Positions 17,016-25,869 are shown, counted from the first letter of the stretch. The stretch: DNA of 44,479 bases from Saprospiraceae bacterium (GCA_020629935.1 JAHDCJ010000036.1:1-44479), one strand, 5' to 3'. Made by a program: numbers and translations. Notes: generated by a model not told the origin, from the sequence alone.

Positions 17016-18386
17016 ATGAGAACAATTATTTTATCCTTTACTTTTCTATTACTTACTTTAGGAAGTAAAGCTCAACTAAGTCCTGCCATTACTAATTGGC
17101 TACAAAACAATACCCAAACTGGAAGTTATTATGCCTCTGGGAATAGCGTAGCTATTGGGAACAACATATTGGTCAATTGCCAAAAAGTAGAATATTCAGA
17201 TGACTTTGTTTATGTTACGGCAACAGGTGTTCCTGCTTATCCGACAGGACCTTTTTTAGATGGCAACCCATCTCAAGCGACTAATCAAGAAGCGATTTAT
17301 AAAATTCCATTGGCACCAACAGAAAATACGGGAACCCCAATAGAAACCAATCCTGGTAATATTGGTGTCTTTATTAATGGTGTTTCCCTTTTCGATTATC
17401 GGGATGGTGTAGGTTGGAATTCTAGTACGAATAGTATTTGCGGTGGCCCAGGAAATCCGCCTTGCCCAGGTGGCCCAATGGCTGCTACTGATTGGAACAG
17501 AGATGCAATTCCAGCAGAAAAGGCAGGCTTTGATTGTGCTAAAGGACACCCAGCTATGGGAAATTATCATCACCATCAAAATCCATCTGCTTTTCAATTG
17601 GATCTTCAAGTCATTTCTACCATTTGCAATATGTATGATGCCGAAGGGCTTTATGCCATTGATGCTTCTGTTCATTCTCCTTTAATTGGTTTTGCTTATG
17701 ATGGCTTTCCTATTTATGGAGCTTATGGCTACAAAAATGTTGATGGTAGTGGAGGAATTACACGAATCAAATCCAGTTATTTTTTAAGAAACATTACTTC
17801 TAGAACCACACACGCGGATGGATCAAATGTAGATACTGGCCCTAATGTGAGTTCTACCTATTTCTTAGGTTATTTTAGAGAAGATTATGAATATATTCCT
17901 CATTCTGAACAAGAGCATTTAGATGAACATAATGGTCGTTTTTGTGTCACACCAGAATACCCTGATGGTACCTATGCCTATTTTGCCACTGTAGATGAAA
18001 ATTGGAATTCTGCCTATCCATATGTGGTTGGTCCTACATTTTACGGAAACGCGACGAATCGTCAAGTCACTTCTATAACCGAGGCGACTACCGTATATAC
18101 AGGAGCAACTCCCATTACAGAAGCTGAGTTTAAAAATATGAATATCTCCATCTTTCCAAATCCTTCGTCTGATCTTGTGGCAATTCAAATCTCAGGATTA
18201 GTAACAGAAGATATCGAATTAGAGCTTTTAGATATTACAGGAAAAATTATAAAGTCTACGACTTTACGTGCAGGAAGTACGATGGCTTATTTTGATGTTC
18301 AAACTGTATATTCTGGCACCTATTTAATCAAATTTTCGAATGAACGATTTAGTCAAGCTCGAAAAGTGTTAATTACCAAAGAATAG
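17016..18386 (+). CDS. YHYH-domain secreted protein with T9SS sorting domain
   Basis: 456 residues from the ATG at 17016 (MRTIILSFTFLLLTLGSKAQ, a clean signal peptide); an earlier in-frame ATG at 16920 would sit inside the previous gene. The YHYH domain spans roughly 60-350 and carries CAKGHPAMGNYHHHQNPSAF (the signature motif, here YHHH) and LIGFAYDGFPIYGAYGY, followed by the EHLDEHNGRFCVTPEYPDGTYAYFAT block. The C-terminus (about 375-456: ISIFPNPSSDLVAIQISG ... YSGTYLIKFSN ... KVLITKE) is a type A sorting domain, so it is exported to the cell surface or medium. YHYH proteins have no firm function. The His-rich signature and the company of MbnP/MbnH suggest metal binding. The gene ends an operon closed by a strong terminator. 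Confidence 0.87.
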   Translation: MRTIILSFTFLLLTLGSKAQLSPAITNWLQNNTQTGSYYASGNSVAIGNNILVNCQKVEYSDDFVYVTATGVPAYPTGPFLDGNPSQATNQEAIYKIPLAPTENTGTPIETNPGNIGVFINGVSLFDYRDGVGWNSSTNSICGGPGNPPCPGGPMAATDWNRDAIPAEKAGFDCAKGHPAMGNYHHHQNPSAFQLDLQVISTICNMYDAEGLYAIDASVHSPLIGFAYDGFPIYGAYGYKNVDGSGGITRIKSSYFLRNITSRTTHADGSNVDTGPNVSSTYFLGYFREDYEYIPHSEQEHLDEHNGRFCVTPEYPDGTYAYFATVDENWNSAYPYVVGPTFYGNATNRQVTSITEATTVYTGATPITEAEFKNMNISIFPNPSSDLVAIQISGLVTEDIELELLDITGKIIKSTTLRAGSTMAYFDVQTVYSGTYLIKFSNERFSQARKVLITKE

Positions 18387-18412
18387 AAATGGATAAAATA
18401 TAATTAAAATTT

Positions 18413-18448
18413 GCGGATGGAAAGTGTTGTTTTTCATCCGCTTTTTTT
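18413..18448 (+). terminator. Intrinsic terminator of the sigma/MbnP/MbnH/YHYH operon
   Basis: Stem GCGGATG / CATCCGC with a 15-nt loop is followed by seven T (18442-18448). It lies 26 nt after the YHYH stop. It also rules out an early start near 18411 for the next gene. Confidence 0.88.
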
Positions 18449-18479
18449 GTACTATGTTATTACCAAAAAATTAAAGGTA

Positions 18480-19061
18480 ATGAGTGATTCTAATCTTCCC
18501 CTATTTTTCAAAACTCCAGAAGAATTAAAACAATGGTTTAAGATTCATTCGAGTCAACATGAATTTGTCTTTATTGGATTTTATAAAAAATCAAGCAAGA
18601 AGCCAAGCATTACTTGGGAGGAATCCGTTTTCGAAGCGGTAGCCGTGGGTTGGATAGACGGCGTTCGAAAATCGATCGATAAAGAAGCTTACCAAATTCG
18701 ATTTACACCTAGGAAAAAAAACAGCATTTGGAGTTTAAAAAACATCTCCATTGCAGAGCAGTTAATCAAAGAAGGTCGAATGAAAGAGGCAGGGTTAAAA
18801 GCTTATCAATTACGCAAAGAGAGCAAGACGGGTGTTTATGCTTTTGAGCAGAAGAAAGTATCCTTTTCTAAAGAATTTGAAAACGAATTTAAAGCAAATG
18901 AAAAAGCTTGGAAATTCTTTACTTCTTTAGCCCCTTCGTATCAGAAAAAAGCGACGCATTGGGTCATGAGTGCAAAGCAGGAAAAGACAAGAATAAAAAG
19001 ATTAAATACCTTGATTGAAGATGCTTCCAATCATTTAAAATTGAAACAGCATCGGTATTAA
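18480..19061 (+). CDS. YdeI/OmpD-associated family protein
   Basis: 193 residues from the ATG at 18480; upstream in-frame ATGs fall inside the terminator of the previous operon. The N-terminal domain has FKTPEELKQWFKIH, FIGFYKKSSKKPSITWEESVFEAVAVGWIDGVRKSID and YQIRFTPRKKNSIWS, the hallmark of the YdeI (bacteriocin-protection, OmpD-associated) family. The C-terminal helical part contains FKANEKAWKFFTSLAPSYQKKATHWVMSAKQEKTRIKRLNTLI, the usual tail. It is cytoplasmic and of unclear biochemical role. It ends only 4 nt from the stop of the convergent glycoside-hydrolase-like gene. Confidence 0.88.
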   Translation: MSDSNLPLFFKTPEELKQWFKIHSSQHEFVFIGFYKKSSKKPSITWEESVFEAVAVGWIDGVRKSIDKEAYQIRFTPRKKNSIWSLKNISIAEQLIKEGRMKEAGLKAYQLRKESKTGVYAFEQKKVSFSKEFENEFKANEKAWKFFTSLAPSYQKKATHWVMSAKQEKTRIKRLNTLIEDASNHLKLKQHRY

Positions 19062-19065
19062 TTTC

Positions 19066-21183
19066 TTATTTTATTATTCCCATGATTCGACCAATATTCC
19101 AAATATTCATAAAGGGAAACTTCCAACGATTTTGTCGAATTTGTTCTTCTTCTCGTTTCCAAAAGTGTAAATTTTGTACGGTGTATAAATAACCAAAATG
19201 ATAAGCAGTATGTCCTTTACGTTTAGTCGTCAACATTTTTAAATCATACGAATAAGTAGATGCCCTTCTATTTACAATTTCTTGCGCAAGGTGGCGAAAT
19301 TGCGTGGCTTTATCCACCCATTGGATATAATTTCTCGTTACTCTTTTATCTAATTTTTCCTTTCGATGTGCATAGATTGCTTGTAAACAAGCATGTCGAT
19401 GTTTGGCTCTAAGAAGTGTAATCTTTAAGCCGTCATAAAATTCAAAGAGTATGGGTGATGGTTTATTTTTTTCCAAGATCAAGGCATGAAAGGTCGACAA
19501 AACGGGTTCATAATTTCGAATAAATTCAGCTAAAGTTTCTATCCCTTCCAACTTAAAACTATCCAAATCTTCCATTGACGATTTATTAAATAAATAAGGA
19601 TACCGCCATCTCGGACGTGGATGAAATTCTCTGCTCATCATTTTAGGAACTTCATCTAGCACAGATTGAGCCACCAAATAACGCATCAATTCTTTATCTT
19701 TAAAATAAAGATTTTGAAGATCGTGTAGGCTTTTTAAAACTTGAATAATTTTTTCTTCTTTTTCTAATAAAGCAAACGCATCAAGCAAATGAGTTTCTTC
19801 TCCATAATCCCATGACCAACGCGCAATACTCCAATCAAATAACCAATAGCCCCACTCCCATCCAGAGGAGAAAGTCAAATGTCCTTGAATGCCTTGAGCT
19901 TCCATATTCAAAATATCATCTAATCGAGTGGATAAATAAGGTAACAAAAACATAGGCACGGAATTATCAAAGGTTACCCAATAGGCAGATTCGGGGAAGT
20001 ACCAGGTTTCTCTTTGCGCTTGTTCTTTTTCTAATAAACGTTGCATATGCTTTAGATTTGGGCTTCCATAAACAGGTGCTTTTTCATCTTGTAAACCATA
20101 AAACATAACCGTATGAATCATTACTCCTCTTTCATCATCTTTTACTTTTTGTTGCTCTCCACTATAATTTAATACTGCTTCTCCTTTCTTAACGACATGC
20201 GCTCTTCCCATTATTTTCACTTGATTGGTTCTTGCCCAATTTAAAATCACCTGCATCAATTCTTGACGCTTATTCGAATTGCCACTGGTGTATTCGGTGG
20301 AAGACATTTCAATATTATACACATCAAAATTTGCTTGTGCTAAACGTTCTAATCGCTCTACCACTTGTTTTTCTTTGGATCGAAAAGACTTGGGTTTCTT
20401 ATGATATAATTTAAAAGCTTTTTGTTGAATCATATTCAATGAGATATCCACGCCCATTATAATACCCTTCGAATGTCCATAATTGACGAAAGTTTTGGCA
20501 TAAGGTAACCAAGTATCAAGTTGAGTACTATTTAATAAATTAAACTCAAAATAATTTTGTCCATTCCGAGCTAACCAATCGATATATTCTTTAATCATTG
20601 CTAAGCCATTGGGATGATCTTCATCTAATAGTGCTTCCGTTAATTCAATTGGGTGCATGGTATGTAGATGAAAACCTCGCTTAAGGAATCGGGCTTTACC
20701 TTTCCAATTCCAATCTTTATCTAATGGCCAAACTTTAATCTTAGGGATTATAGTAGATCGTGGATGATAAAATTGAAAGCCTAATTTTTCTTGTAAAAGT
20801 GCGTAAAGTGCAAAAGCAATTCCCTCATAAGAATCGGTGTACAAACGCAATGATAATCCATTTTTTGTGGCGTGACTTTCCCACTCAAAATCAGTATTGG
20901 GATAAAAGAAATTGGGAATTCCATTTTTATCTACGACATGTTTGATTTTATCAAATGGATCTACATTGGGTTGTGGTAGATAGATCTGAATAAGTGCTTC
21001 TTCATTTTCAAAACCCACTGTACATTCGCAAGCCTTTCTTAAAAGATTTTGTACATCATAAATTGCTTGTTTCGTTATAGGCTCATTCAAGACCTCTTTA
21101 GGCGCATCAATATTAATAGAAAGTGAATAAGAGATCGGTGAAAAAAGAAACAGCAGAATAAATAAAGAAAATAGGTACTTCAT
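19066..21183 (-). CDS. Secreted glycoside-hydrolase-like protein, family not assigned
   Basis: 705 residues with a signal peptide of about 20 (ending SPISYS). The first 130 residues look like the small alpha/beta domain that precedes the barrel in GH20/GH67/GH84-type enzymes: LIQIYLP, NGLSLRLYTDSYEGIAFALYALLQEKLGFQFYHP. A barrel-like region follows: KRGFHLHTMHPIEL, WLARNGQNYFEFNLLNS, GHSKGIIMGVDISL, FDVYNIEMSSTEYTSGN. GVMIHTVMFYGLQDEKAPVYG and HLTFSSGWEWGYWLFDW come later. Pairs of acidic residues in IEMSSTEY or the SGWEWGYW region could be catalytic, but I cannot prove it. No T9SS tail is present, so it is probably periplasmic. It may represent a poorly described family. Confidence 0.65.
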   Translation of the reverse strand: MKYLFSLFILLFLFSPISYSLSINIDAPKEVLNEPITKQAIYDVQNLLRKACECTVGFENEEALIQIYLPQPNVDPFDKIKHVVDKNGIPNFFYPNTDFEWESHATKNGLSLRLYTDSYEGIAFALYALLQEKLGFQFYHPRSTIIPKIKVWPLDKDWNWKGKARFLKRGFHLHTMHPIELTEALLDEDHPNGLAMIKEYIDWLARNGQNYFEFNLLNSTQLDTWLPYAKTFVNYGHSKGIIMGVDISLNMIQQKAFKLYHKKPKSFRSKEKQVVERLERLAQANFDVYNIEMSSTEYTSGNSNKRQELMQVILNWARTNQVKIMGRAHVVKKGEAVLNYSGEQQKVKDDERGVMIHTVMFYGLQDEKAPVYGSPNLKHMQRLLEKEQAQRETWYFPESAYWVTFDNSVPMFLLPYLSTRLDDILNMEAQGIQGHLTFSSGWEWGYWLFDWSIARWSWDYGEETHLLDAFALLEKEEKIIQVLKSLHDLQNLYFKDKELMRYLVAQSVLDEVPKMMSREFHPRPRWRYPYLFNKSSMEDLDSFKLEGIETLAEFIRNYEPVLSTFHALILEKNKPSPILFEFYDGLKITLLRAKHRHACLQAIYAHRKEKLDKRVTRNYIQWVDKATQFRHLAQEIVNRRASTYSYDLKMLTTKRKGHTAYHFGYLYTVQNLHFWKREEEQIRQNRWKFPFMNIWNIGRIMGIIK

Positions 21184-21353
21184 AAGAAGGCAATTATTTT
21201 AAAGATTTGGAATTGCAAAATAAACAAAGCCTTTGGGTAAACCAACTTAAATTTTTATCTCTATCGAATAAGCATTTTAAAAGTTCTCCCTTGAGTTAGT
21301 TTCCTTTATTAATATCTATATTTACATTAATTTTTTAGTCCAAAAATTTGACT

Positions 21354-22178
21354 ATGTTAAAAAACACGTTGGATTGGCAACAAAAGGAATTCGTGCAAAT
21401 TTATGATGAAATCACTTTATGGTCTGCGCCATTTGGTCGATTATTATTAGATCATATTCCAATGAAAAAAGGGAATACGGTATTAGATTTAGGCTTTGGC
21501 ACTGGTTTTCCATTAATCGAACTAAGCCAGCGATTTGGGGATACTTCAATGATATACGGGGTAGATATTTGGGAAGAAGCCATCATTTTAACGCAACAGA
21601 AAATAAAAGCTTTTGGTATTGAAAACATCATCATTATACCTTCAAGTGCATCAGAAATTAATTTACCAGATCAATCCATTGATTTAATCACTTCTAATTT
21701 AGGCGTTAATAATTTTGAAGAAAAAGAAAAGGTTTATAATGAAGTTTATCGATTATTAAAACCCAATGGTAAATTGTGTATTACGACCAATCCGATAGGG
21801 ACATTCGAAGAATTATTCAAAGTCTTTGATGCAGTCCTCGAAACAATAGAATGCCCTGTAGAACAAAAACATTTAGCCAATTCCATACAACATCGGTCAA
21901 CAAAAGAGAAGATCATTGCAGAATTCACTGCCTTTGGTTTAAGCCTTAACCAAGTGAAAGAAGATCAAACATTCATGCGATTTTGTAATGCAGAAGCGGT
22001 ATTGAACCATAGTTTGATCCGAGTAGGATTTAGAGCATATTGGGGAAGTTTTATTCCAAAACAAAAAGAAAATGAATTTTATGATTTAGTCTTAAAACAT
22101 CTTCGTAAAACCATAGCGGCAAATGGAGAATTTAGGATGAATATACCCATGCTATATTTTGAATTTGATAAGAAATAG
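21354..22178 (+). CDS. Class I SAM-dependent methyltransferase
   Basis: 274 residues from the ATG at 21354; a TTG six bases earlier is in frame but less likely. The SAM-binding glycine loop is VLDLGFGTGFPLIEL (about residues 43-57), with the acidic end of beta2 in IYGVDIWEEAI, motif II-like INLPDQSIDLITSNLGVNNF and EVYRLLKPNGKLCIT. The C-terminal 100 residues are a variable substrate domain with MRFCNAEAVLNHSLIRVGFR. It looks like the Methyltransf_11 group. The substrate is unknown, and no clear operon partner is present. Confidence 0.85.
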   Translation: MLKNTLDWQQKEFVQIYDEITLWSAPFGRLLLDHIPMKKGNTVLDLGFGTGFPLIELSQRFGDTSMIYGVDIWEEAIILTQQKIKAFGIENIIIIPSSASEINLPDQSIDLITSNLGVNNFEEKEKVYNEVYRLLKPNGKLCITTNPIGTFEELFKVFDAVLETIECPVEQKHLANSIQHRSTKEKIIAEFTAFGLSLNQVKEDQTFMRFCNAEAVLNHSLIRVGFRAYWGSFIPKQKENEFYDLVLKHLRKTIAANGEFRMNIPMLYFEFDKK

Positions 22179-22192
22179 AATAAATTAGAGAG

Positions 22193-22200
22193 TAGTTTTG
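22193..22200 (+). promoter_or_regulatory. Possible -7 element (TAGTTTTG) for the amidohydrolase gene
   Basis: Matches TAnnTTTG, 33 nt before the ATG at 22233. A TTG exists further upstream (22165-22167), but the spacing is longer than usual. Confidence 0.35.
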
Positions 22201-22232
22201 ACCCAGCCAATCTTATCTATTAAATTCCTTCT

Positions 22233-23909
22233 ATGCATTATTTAAAATACCTTTTCTTTTCTCTACTAATTGCCAGTGTTTCTTGTTCAAAAGAAGGAGG
22301 AACACCAGCACAAGGAGAGCAAGTTTATCATAATGGCCGAATCTATACGGTCAACCCTACCCAACCGTGGGTGGATGCGATGATTGTAAAAGATGGAGTC
22401 ATTGCAGCAGTTGGAAGTAATTTCGACATGCTTAATCAAGCCAGTAGAAATGCACAGGTTATTAATTTAGAAAACTTAATGGTGATGCCAGGCATACATG
22501 ATGTCCATGTTCATCCTTTAGAAGCGGCTTCGGAAAATTTTCAATTTACTTTAGAAGAAACGACTACAGATCCTGAAAATTATAGTTCTAGTATACAGCA
22601 AGCCATCAATCAAAACCCCAATACTCCATGGATTTTAGGTTGGGGATTTGACATCTATACCTTACTAGATGCGACAAGGCCACCTATAGAAATTTTAGAC
22701 GATATTTCGAGTACACGTCCGATTGCGGTAATGGAACTCACTTCACATTCTATTTGGGTTAATTCAAAAGCTTTGGAACTTGCAGAAATTGATGAGAATA
22801 CGGCTAATCCAACAGGAGGAGTTATTATGAAAGACATAGATGGGAATCCGAATGGCATATTGATTGATAATGCGGGAAATTTGATTATAGATTTAGCTAT
22901 TGCCTCCATTCCCAACAATGAACAAAATGATTATGATGGTTTGGTTTTTTATGCATTGCCCGAATTAGCGAAAAATGGTATTACTTCTGTTTGTGATGCT
23001 CGAACCTATTGGAAAAGAAACCATCATTTAACATGGCAAAAAGTAGCGAATGATGGAGAATTGACTGCTAGAGTAAATCTTGGTCTTTGGCTTTATCCAA
23101 CAGAAAACGATGCGGATCAAATCAATACCCTTCAATCCTTATATTCCAATTCCGCTAATAGTTTGTTAAAAATTAATCAAATTAAACTTTATGCCGATGG
23201 TATTATAATCAATACAACTTCAGCGATGGAAGATGATTTCTTGATTGATCTTTTTGGTTTTCCAACAAATAATGGGCTAAATTATGTTAGTGAAAGTAGA
23301 ATTAGTCAATACCTTTCTGTACTTGACCCTATTGGATTTGATTTTCATATTCATGCCATTGGAAATCGAGGAGTCAACGAAGCATTAAATGCTATTGAAC
23401 AAAGTGGAAGTGCGGATGGACGACATCGATTAACCCATGTTGAATATGTAAATCCGAGTGATTATTCGAGATTTAATCAACTGAATGTCACGGCAGATGC
23501 CCAAGTGGCAGGTGATTTTGCGCAACCGGCACATTGGCATGAAAATGATGATTTTGTAGACCCTAGTTTGAATAATAAGATTATACCAATCAAAGATTTA
23601 TTAAATGCCAATGCGCGAATTACTTTGAGTAGTGATTGGGATGTAAGTAGTTTGAATCCTTTTATTGGAATTCAAAATGCAGTAACTAGAGATCCTCAAG
23701 CGATTAGTTTGGAGGAAGCAATTAAAGCCTATACCTTGAGTGCGGCTTATGTCATGCGACAAGAAAATGTGGTGGGTTCTTTAGAAGTGGGTAAAGAGGC
23801 CGATTTTATTATTATTGATCAAAACATTTTTGATATTCCCAACAATCAAATTAACCAAACACAAGTTTTAGAAACCTATTTAAGAGGTCGACGTATTTAT
23901 AGAAAATAA
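22233..23909 (+). CDS. Amidohydrolase family 3 (YtcJ-like) lipoprotein
   Basis: 558 residues. The signal FFSLLIASVSC places a probable lipidated Cys at 18. The metal-dependent amidohydrolase fold begins with the small beta domain (VYHNGRIYTVNP, AMIVKDGVIAAVGS). MPGIHDVHVHP (His92 and His94) is the first metal motif. Later ligands are in FHIHAIGNRGVNEAL, HRLTHVEYV and LSSDWDVSSLNPF. The C-terminal AYTLSAAYVMRQENVVGSLEVGKEADFIIIDQN is the standard close of this family (LAF3/AepA/YtcJ group). These hydrolyse C-N bonds of amides or N-substituted compounds; the substrate is unknown. As a lipoprotein it probably sits in the periplasm or on the outer membrane. Confidence 0.9.
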   Translation: MHYLKYLFFSLLIASVSCSKEGGTPAQGEQVYHNGRIYTVNPTQPWVDAMIVKDGVIAAVGSNFDMLNQASRNAQVINLENLMVMPGIHDVHVHPLEAASENFQFTLEETTTDPENYSSSIQQAINQNPNTPWILGWGFDIYTLLDATRPPIEILDDISSTRPIAVMELTSHSIWVNSKALELAEIDENTANPTGGVIMKDIDGNPNGILIDNAGNLIIDLAIASIPNNEQNDYDGLVFYALPELAKNGITSVCDARTYWKRNHHLTWQKVANDGELTARVNLGLWLYPTENDADQINTLQSLYSNSANSLLKINQIKLYADGIIINTTSAMEDDFLIDLFGFPTNNGLNYVSESRISQYLSVLDPIGFDFHIHAIGNRGVNEALNAIEQSGSADGRHRLTHVEYVNPSDYSRFNQLNVTADAQVAGDFAQPAHWHENDDFVDPSLNNKIIPIKDLLNANARITLSSDWDVSSLNPFIGIQNAVTRDPQAISLEEAIKAYTLSAAYVMRQENVVGSLEVGKEADFIIIDQNIFDIPNNQINQTQVLETYLRGRRIYRK

Positions 23910-23941
23910 AAAAAGCATGACTGAATAAACAATCATGCTTC
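23909..23941 (-). terminator. Intrinsic terminator of the extended cold-shock-domain gene
   Basis: 8-bp stem AAGCATGA / TCATGCTT with a 12-nt loop. On the minus strand it is followed by TTTTTTTATTTTC. It lies between the convergent amidohydrolase and cold-shock genes and mainly serves the minus strand, since no T-run follows on the plus side. Confidence 0.8.
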
Positions 23942-23964
23942 GATATTATTGTTAATATAAAATT

Positions 23965-24396
23965 TTACTTTTTCAAAAGACGAACACCCGTTGCAATTGG
24001 ACCTTTTGGGCCATTACCAATCTCGAAAGTAACCTTATCATTATCACGAATAGGATCAAGTAGATTGTCTGCATGTACGAAGTAACTTGTTCCTTTTTCC
24101 ATGATAAAACCATAACCTTTATCATTATTAAAAAACTTGACAATACCCTCTCGTTCTTTGCTTTCTTCCTCTAAGTCTTCTTTTTTAGGAACACTTACAA
24201 AAATGTCTTCTATATTTACTTCTTGCTTTTTAAGCGGATCTGGCGGAGCGGATGTTAAATTTCCATTTTCATCAACATACATGAACTCTTCTCCTTTTAT
24301 ACCTTCTTCTTTACGAAGTCGTTTACGTTCTGCCTTTTCTTTCTGTTTTTTTCTTTTTTTCTTTTCTCTATCTTTTTTGTTAAAACTGTCAGCCAT
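23965..24396 (-). CDS. Cold-shock-domain protein with basic N-terminal extension
   Basis: 143 residues. Residues 1-35 are strongly basic and helical (KKDREKKKRKKQKEKAERKR). A linker follows with EEFMYVDENGNL and an acidic stretch (KKEDLEEESKERE). The last 65 residues are a cold-shock OB fold: GIVKFFNNDKGYGFIMEKGTSYFVHADNLLD ... VTFEIGNGPKGPIATGVRL. The RNP1-like KGYGFI is intact, while RNP2 is YFVHA. Such proteins bind single-stranded RNA or DNA. The basic tail could add ribosome or RNA affinity. It is divergent from the small cold-shock gene at 24711. Confidence 0.9.
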   Translation of the reverse strand: MADSFNKKDREKKKRKKQKEKAERKRLRKEEGIKGEEFMYVDENGNLTSAPPDPLKKQEVNIEDIFVSVPKKEDLEEESKEREGIVKFFNNDKGYGFIMEKGTSYFVHADNLLDPIRDNDKVTFEIGNGPKGPIATGVRLLKK

Positions 24397-24710
24397 AAAT
24401 TTTAGTATTATTTTAATAATTTTAATGAATTAGTATTTAAATAAATCTAGAAGAGCTTTAAACAAACTAACTATAAAATCATCTTAATACTAGGTACATC
24501 CTAAAGGTAATAAAATTAGACTGGATTATTAGGTCTTGGCCTTTAAATTTATAATTAAAAAAATCCAAGCCCTCAAAAAACCAGATTTTTTAAGAGACAA
24601 AGTGGATTTTCAATAAAAAAATAGAAATTGAATAGATAAAAATATTATTAATTCTTTATTATCCTCTAATATTTAGTATCTTTGAGCATTGTTAATATTT
24701 AATTTTTATT
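24397..24710. other. 314-nt AT-rich intergenic region between two divergent cold-shock genes
   Basis: It contains the promoter-like TATCTTTG of the plus-strand gene (24677-24684). On the minus strand a TACCTTTA near 24502-24509 resembles the -7 element with one mismatch. Long leaders are common for cold-shock genes, and this region leaves room for them. No open frame or stable hairpin stands out. Confidence 0.5.
24677..24684 (+). promoter_or_regulatory. -7 element (TATCTTTG) of the small cold-shock gene
   Basis: Matches TAnnTTTG, 27 nt before the ATG at 24711. A TTA, not TTG, is at the -33 position. Confidence 0.5.
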
Positions 24711-24905
24711 ATGAATAACGGGACCGTAAAATTTTTCAATAATTCAAAAGGATTTGGATTTATCGTACCTGATGATGGAAGCAAAGATGTATTTGTTCAT
24801 GTGAACGGACTAATTGATGAAATCGCTGAAGGTGATAAAGTATCCTATGATGTAGAAGAAGGTAGAAAAGGGCCAAATGCAGTAAATGTAAAAGTAGTAG
24901 ACTAA
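24711..24905 (+). CDS. CspA-family cold shock protein
   Basis: 64 residues forming one cold-shock OB fold. RNP1 is KGFGFI and RNP2 is VFVHV. The start [18 protein letters not shown] and end [11 protein letters not shown] are typical for Bacteroidota Csp proteins. It binds single-stranded nucleic acid as an RNA chaperone. It has its own promoter-like element and a downstream hairpin terminator, so it is probably monocistronic. Confidence 0.93.
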   Translation: MNNGTVKFFNNSKGFGFIVPDDGSKDVFVHVNGLIDEIAEGDKVSYDVEEGRKGPNAVNVKVVD

Positions 24906-24987
24906 TCTACTCCTTTATATTTTGCAATGCCTTTGTCTAAGGGCTTTTTAAGCCTAACTTTTCTTAAAGAATTATAGACAAATAACT

Positions 24988-25040
24988 GAGAAGAAAATTC
25001 CCATGTTCAAATGGTGAGTTTTCTTCTCTTCTTTTTTAGA
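24988..25040 (+). terminator. Terminator of the small cold-shock gene
   Basis: 10-bp stem GAGAAGAAAA / TTTTCTTCTC (24988-24997 with 25019-25028), extended by an inner CCAT / ATGG pairing and followed by TTCTTTTTTAG. Confidence 0.7.
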
Positions 25041-25098
25041 TCACTTTCTAATTCTCCCCTTTCGCTCCCCCATTATTCAAATCAACTCTAACCTAATT

Positions 25099-25869
25099 AT
25101 GAATTTAAATTTAGCGGTATTAATTGACGGAGACAACATTCCTTCAGCCCACGTAAAAGAAATGATGGAAGAAATTGCCAAATATGGTAATCCTACAATT
25201 AAACGCATATATGGAGATTGGACCAAACCTAGTCTTTCCAAATGGAAAAAATTATTATTGGAGAATGCCATCACTCCAATTCAACAATATGGATACACCA
25301 CTGGAAAAAACTCTACCGATTCTGCAATGATTATTGATGCAATGGATATCTTATACTCTGATAAAGTCAATGGTTTTTGCTTAGTTTCTAGTGACAGCGA
25401 TTTTACTCGATTGGCTACACGACTTCGTGAAGCAGGCATGCAAGTCATAGGTATTGGAGAAAAGAAAACCCCTAATCCTTTTATCGTAGCTTGTGATAAA
25501 TTTATTTATATCGAAATATTAAAAAACCAAACGAGCAAAGAAGATGGAATCATCGAACCTGACTCCGATAAAACCACCTTTGATAAAATTACAAGAAAAG
25601 ATATAAAGTTAATTTCTACTACTATTGCCGATCTTTCAGATGATGATGGTTGGGCATTTTTAGGTGATGTGGGCAGTCTTTTACAAAAGAAACAACCCAA
25701 CTTTGATTCTCGTAATTATGGCTTCCAAAAATTAACCCCACTGATTAAATCCATTGGGAAATTTGAGCTAGAGCGTAGAGAGAATCCTAAAAGTAGATAT
25801 AAATTGATTTATGTAAAAAACAAAACGAAACCAAGGCGAAACACCAAAAATCGTACGAATAACAAATGA
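25099..25869 (+). CDS. NYN-domain ribonuclease-like protein with OST-HTH (LOTUS) domain
   Basis: 256 residues. The NYN/PIN-like nuclease domain (1-145) begins NLAVLIDGDNIPSAHVKEMMEEI with acidic Asp10 and Asp12. It continues NSTDSAMIIDAMDIL (Asp74, Asp80) and SSDSDFTRLATRLRE (Asp99, Asp101), the four-acid metal centre of the LabA/DUF88 group. A C-terminal OST-HTH/LOTUS-like winged helix spans about 160-235 (DDDGWAFLGDVGSLLQKKQPNFDSRNYGFQKLTPLIKSI). It ends in a basic tail (KTKPRRNTKNRTNNK). NYN plus OST-HTH suggests an RNase guided to structured RNA. The stop overlaps the next start by 4 nt (ATGA), implying translational coupling. Confidence 0.9.
   Translation: MNLNLAVLIDGDNIPSAHVKEMMEEIAKYGNPTIKRIYGDWTKPSLSKWKKLLLENAITPIQQYGYTTGKNSTDSAMIIDAMDILYSDKVNGFCLVSSDSDFTRLATRLREAGMQVIGIGEKKTPNPFIVACDKFIYIEILKNQTSKEDGIIEPDSDKTTFDKITRKDIKLISTTIADLSDDDGWAFLGDVGSLLQKKQPNFDSRNYGFQKLTPLIKSIGKFELERRENPKSRYKLIYVKNKTKPRRNTKNRTNNK

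Noticed and set aside
17256-17675. 139-codon minus-strand frame within the YHYH gene
   Set aside because: Antisense shadow of a well-supported gene; Trp/Ile-rich composition unlike real proteins here.
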